Origin: Dictyobacter formicarum
GTDB lineage: Bacteria > Chloroflexota > Ktedonobacteria > Ktedonobacterales > Ktedonobacteraceae
Assembly (NCBI RefSeq): GCF_016587435.1
Contig: NZ_BNJJ01000005.1
Coordinates: 1-64,000, forward strand
DNA length: 64,000 bases
Direction: 5' to 3'
Numbering within the stretch: position 1 is the first letter of the stretch; each line of letters starts with the position of its first letter. Of the stretch, positions 61,079 through 64,000 are shown piece by piece. Both the position numbers and the translations under genes were made by a program. Below the pieces are notes generated by a model. That model was not told where the DNA came from. It did no database searches and saw nothing but the letters and a program-made list of their open reading frames with translations.

Positions 61079-61265
61079 GGGCGTAACCGTTTATCTATGC
61101 TCATTCTCTCAAAGCAGATCAACAATACATGACTTCATCGCCTTGTGATCTGCAAAAAATTGCGAAATGATTTTGCGGCTTATGTATTCAGCATATGAGT
61201 AGTCAATGCAGACATGCAAGATATATTTCCTGGCAACAAGGCTTGTTGCCAAAGGAGAGAGATAT

Positions 61266-62252
61266 ATGACAGACGCAACTGTACAGTCCACGAACAAGCG
61301 GTCTGACCAGGAGCCTCGCGTTGCCGCAGATCACGTGAGAGGCAGGCCGAAGTCATCCACGTGGCGACTCATCTGGCGGGACCGCTGGATCTATTTGCTG
61401 ATCCTCCCCGGGCTAGTGTATTTTCTACTTTTCTATTATCTTCCATTGCTCGGCAATGTGACAGCTTTTCAGGACTATTCGCCTTATCTAGGTATTTTCA
61501 AAAGCCCCTGGGTTGGCCTTGCCAATTTCGCGCAATTATTCAGCGACCCCGATGTGTTGGTAGTACTAAAGAACACGCTTATCATTAGCCTGCTGCAAAT
61601 CATCTTCGCCTTCCCGATAGGAATCGTCCTTTCACTCGTGCTAAGCGCGATACCAGCTGAGCGTTTCAAGCGCTTCATACAGAGCATCCTCTATCTTCCG
61701 CACTTTTTAGGATGGGTCATCATTGTCAGCATCTGGCAGCAGATCTTTGGCGGCGATGGTTTTATCAATCATCTCATCATCGGCATGGGAGGCAAACCGG
61801 TTGACCTCATGACCAATCCTGCACTCTTCAAACCGATGATCGTCTTGCAGGTAATCTGGAAGGAGAGCGGCTGGAGTACCATCATCTTTCTGGCAGCTAT
61901 CGCCAGCATCACACCTGAGCTTTATGAGGCGGCGGTGGTTGATGGAGCGAGCAAATGGAGAAGGATCTGGCATATCACCTTGCCAGGCATCCGCGCAATC
62001 ATCATTATGCTGCTGATCCTGCGTATGGGAAGCATCCTGAGCGTTGGCTTTGAGCAGATCTTTCTCCAGCGTGGAGGCTTTACAATGGATGTGGCTGAGG
62101 TCGTGGATACCTTTGTCTATAGCCGTGGCATCATCAACGGCCTCTGGGGCTACTCTGCAGCCGTAGCACTAACAAAAGCCGTAATAGGCATCGTTATGAT
62201 CTGGGCTGCGAATAAGCTAGTCAAGAAGTTCGGAGAGGAGGGATTATTCTAA
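61266..62252 (+). CDS. Carbohydrate ABC transporter permease, LplB/UgpA type
   Basis: The 328-residue membrane protein has a charged cytoplasmic N-terminus (about 40 residues) and six predicted helices, the first at WIYLLILPGLVYFLLFYYLPLL. The EAA loop that contacts the ATPase reads YEAAVVDGASKWRRIWHITLPGI near residue 220. It belongs to the CUT1/LplB group that imports oligosaccharides. AAAGGAG lies about 8 nt before the ATG at 61266. A frame to 61206 has no ribosome site. Its stop overlaps the start of the next permease by one base. No ATPase gene is in the window. Confidence 0.94.
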   Translation: MTDATVQSTNKRSDQEPRVAADHVRGRPKSSTWRLIWRDRWIYLLILPGLVYFLLFYYLPLLGNVTAFQDYSPYLGIFKSPWVGLANFAQLFSDPDVLVVLKNTLIISLLQIIFAFPIGIVLSLVLSAIPAERFKRFIQSILYLPHFLGWVIIVSIWQQIFGGDGFINHLIIGMGGKPVDLMTNPALFKPMIVLQVIWKESGWSTIIFLAAIASITPELYEAAVVDGASKWRRIWHITLPGIRAIIIMLLILRMGSILSVGFEQIFLQRGGFTMDVAEVVDTFVYSRGIINGLWGYSAAVALTKAVIGIVMIWAANKLVKKFGEEGLF

Positions 62253-63121
62253 TGCCAACCTGGGAGCGTTCTAGCTTTCTGAGCCGGTGGGCACTCTATA
62301 TCAGCATGCTCCTGCTGGCCGTGATTATGCTGTTCCCTTTCGTCTACATTCTCGCAGTCAGCCTCTCCAGCTATGCGGATGTTGCGGGCGGCAGGTTAAT
62401 TATTTTTCCGCTTCATCCAACTCTGGAGGCGTATCAATGGATTCTCAAGGGTGGGACGGTTGTGCAAGGTCTGCTTGTCAGCATTACGGTGACCTTGCTT
62501 GGAACAGCCATCAGCATGCTATTGACAACCACAATGGCATATGGCCTGAGCCGCAAGAATGTCATTGGTAGTAAAGTCTTGCTCTGGATGGTCTTGCTCG
62601 CCATGCTGCTTGCGCCTACCATGATCACTCGCTATCTGGTGGTACGTGAACTCCACCTCATTGATACCATCTGGGCGCTTGTGATACCGAGCGCCGTCGC
62701 ACCCTTCAATCTGATCGTGATGCGTCAGTTCTTTATGGCTTTGCCGCAAGAGCTAATGGAGAGCGCGAAAATGGACGGTGCGAACGATCTGCGTACCTTC
62801 TGGAGCATCGTGCTTCCCCTCTCAAAGGCTCCTCTGGCGGCTATATCTCTCTTCTACGCCGTTGGGCAGTGGAACAGTTTCTTCGATGCTGTGCTCTTTA
62901 TCAATAATGCGCAGCTCTATCCTATCACGATTGTTATGCGCCAGATTATTTTACAGGGCACCATACCAGCCGATACAGGTGTAGTCACAGATGTAGCTCC
63001 ACCCGACATTACTATTCAGATGGCAGTGGTAGTTATCACTATCATTCCCATTCTGATCGTTTACCCTTTCTTGCAGAAACACTTTGCCAAAGGTGTTCTG
63101 ACCGGAGCCATCAAAGGCTAG
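62252..63121 (+). CDS. Carbohydrate ABC transporter permease, LplC/UgpE type
   Basis: The 289-residue partner permease has six helices, the first at LYISMLLLAVIMLFPFVYIL, and the EAA-type loop MESAKMDGANDLRTFWSIVLPLSK near residue 170. Only the first base overlaps the upstream gene (TAATG), which shows translational coupling and a heterodimeric channel. A GGAGAGGAGG-like site lies within the end of the upstream gene. The layout permease-permease-binding protein is typical of CUT1 loci. Confidence 0.94.
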   Translation: MPTWERSSFLSRWALYISMLLLAVIMLFPFVYILAVSLSSYADVAGGRLIIFPLHPTLEAYQWILKGGTVVQGLLVSITVTLLGTAISMLLTTTMAYGLSRKNVIGSKVLLWMVLLAMLLAPTMITRYLVVRELHLIDTIWALVIPSAVAPFNLIVMRQFFMALPQELMESAKMDGANDLRTFWSIVLPLSKAPLAAISLFYAVGQWNSFFDAVLFINNAQLYPITIVMRQIILQGTIPADTGVVTDVAPPDITIQMAVVVITIIPILIVYPFLQKHFAKGVLTGAIKG

Positions 63122-63224
63122 CCCAACAGACAGCTCATGATATGGGATTATGGCTGTACCTATTCCAACGGAATGAGGTATAGGGACTTTTCATCTCATC
63201 TTCTTTGCAAACGAGGAGGAATCA

Positions 63225-64000
63225 ATGGACAATCAGTCTAAGCATGACGAACTGAGTGGTGTATATAACCGTCGCCGCTTCATACAGATGATGAGCACTG
63301 TGACGACCGGTAGCGTGCTGCTAGCAGCCTGCGGCGGATCGGATAACCAGCCGCTAACGAAAACCACGCACGTAAACACCCTGTCACAGAAGGATGCCAG
63401 GGCGACGTTGGATGCCTCGGTCGGCAAAACATATTTTCCATCAGATGATCCTAACGTTCTTGATGCTTATACTGCTCCCCCACCACTTATACAATCAGTG
63501 CAATATGTGCCGGGTCACGGTGGCAAGGTGACAGCCTTTACTATCAGCTTTCATCCCGCCCCCACGCCTTATGGTCAGAACAAATACTGGCGGGAGCTCA
63601 ACAAGCGTCTGAACGTTGACTGGCAAGTGATGCTCGGCCCTAGCGATACATACCCGGAGAAGGCTACAGCCTTGCTGGCCAGTGGCGATGTGCCCGATAT
63701 TTTCTACGTGGGACTCGATGGTGCACCTGCGTTGATTACACCGGTGAAGCAAGGGGCATTTACCGATCTGACCCCTTATCTTTCGGAAAGCGCCCGCAAA
63801 CAGTTTCCCAATCTGGCAAAGATCGGACCCGATGCCTGGAAGAACTCGTCGCGCTTTGGCAAAATTTTTGGTGTGCCCCGCCCCCGCTCAACTGCTGGCG
63901 AAGTCCTGTGCATTCGCAGAGATTGGATGCAGAAGGTGGGTATAACTGATCCTAAAAATCTCGACGAATTCTTCAAGATGGCGCAAGAAATCCAAAAGGC
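63225..64000 (+). CDS. Extracellular solute-binding lipoprotein, LplA-like (C-terminus outside window)
   Basis: This is the sugar-capturing lipoprotein of the ABC transporter. At least 258 residues are visible before the right edge. The signal sequence combines a twin-arginine-like NRRRFIQMM with a lipobox LLAAC (Cys near residue 34), so export may be through Tat. The mature part shows NKYWRELNKRLNVDWQV and KATALLASGDVPDIFYVG, the usual type-1 binding-protein segments of the LplA group. GAGGAGG lies 4-5 nt before the ATG. It lies 103 nt after the second permease. Confidence 0.92.
   Translation, partial: MDNQSKHDELSGVYNRRRFIQMMSTVTTGSVLLAACGGSDNQPLTKTTHVNTLSQKDARATLDASVGKTYFPSDDPNVLDAYTAPPPLIQSVQYVPGHGGKVTAFTISFHPAPTPYGQNKYWRELNKRLNVDWQVMLGPSDTYPEKATALLASGDVPDIFYVGLDGAPALITPVKQGAFTDLTPYLSESARKQFPNLAKIGPDAWKNSSRFGKIFGVPRPRSTAGEVLCIRRDWMQKVGITDPKNLDEFFKMAQEIQK

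Overview
The window looks like chromosomal DNA of a soil-type, Gram-positive-like (monoderm) heterotroph. I would place it in the Chloroflexota, class Ktedonobacteria, but this is inference from gene content: lipoprotein-type signal peptides, F420/LLM-type flavin oxidoreductases, an HspR-type heat-shock repressor beside dnaK/hsp20, clustered PAS and two-component proteins, ROK and LacI regulators with sugar ABC transporters, and assimilatory nitrate reduction with cobinamide salvage. Base composition is near 50 % GC. I see no rRNA, tRNA, CRISPR array, intact transposon or prophage.

Left part (1-9.7 kb) is housekeeping and stress. It has the primary sigma factor (cut by the window edge), a small zinc-ribbon protein behind a structured leader, ftsY-accD-accA (membrane targeting and fatty-acid synthesis), then dnaK, hsp20 and an HspR-like MerR regulator, and a sugar-phosphate isomerase-like TIM barrel.

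Middle (10-29 kb): a membrane glycosyltransferase is followed by a five-gene assimilatory nitrate operon (nasA-nirB-nirD-hemD-narK), which covers nitrate uptake, both reduction steps and one siroheme-pathway enzyme. Two cobalamin blocks follow. The first is btuF-cobO-cobT behind a clear cobalamin riboswitch, and the second is cobC-cobS-cobU. Together they form an uptake, adenosylation and lower-loop assembly set with no corrin-ring genes in view. Between them lie a 2-hydroxyacid dehydrogenase, a divergent methyltransferase/TetR pair and a CDF cation transporter.

Right-middle (29-50 kb) is mixed accessory DNA: MFS transporters, LLM oxidoreductases, a ClC transporter-marR operon with a palindrome over its promoter, a class A penicillin-binding protein, a DUF72 protein, a sedolisin-like protease with a collagen-like linker, and a broken ClC gene. 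It also holds a signalling block made of a kinase-less triple-PAS sensor, a histidine kinase with a repeated coiled coil, and a receiver-kinase, with a convergent stand-alone receiver.

Right end (50-64 kb): a csoR-copZ pair and an opposing SO_0444-type metal permease share similar promoter-operators. A ROK regulator is divergent from a 1304-residue secreted GH43-like enzyme, again with matched operators. A LacI regulator is divergent from a sugar ABC transporter that runs off the window. Short decayed tails of an erythromycin esterase-like gene and an arsenate reductase-like gene sit between these operons and mark gene turnover. Long perfect inverted repeats (19-32 bp arms) at gene ends are a recurring feature.
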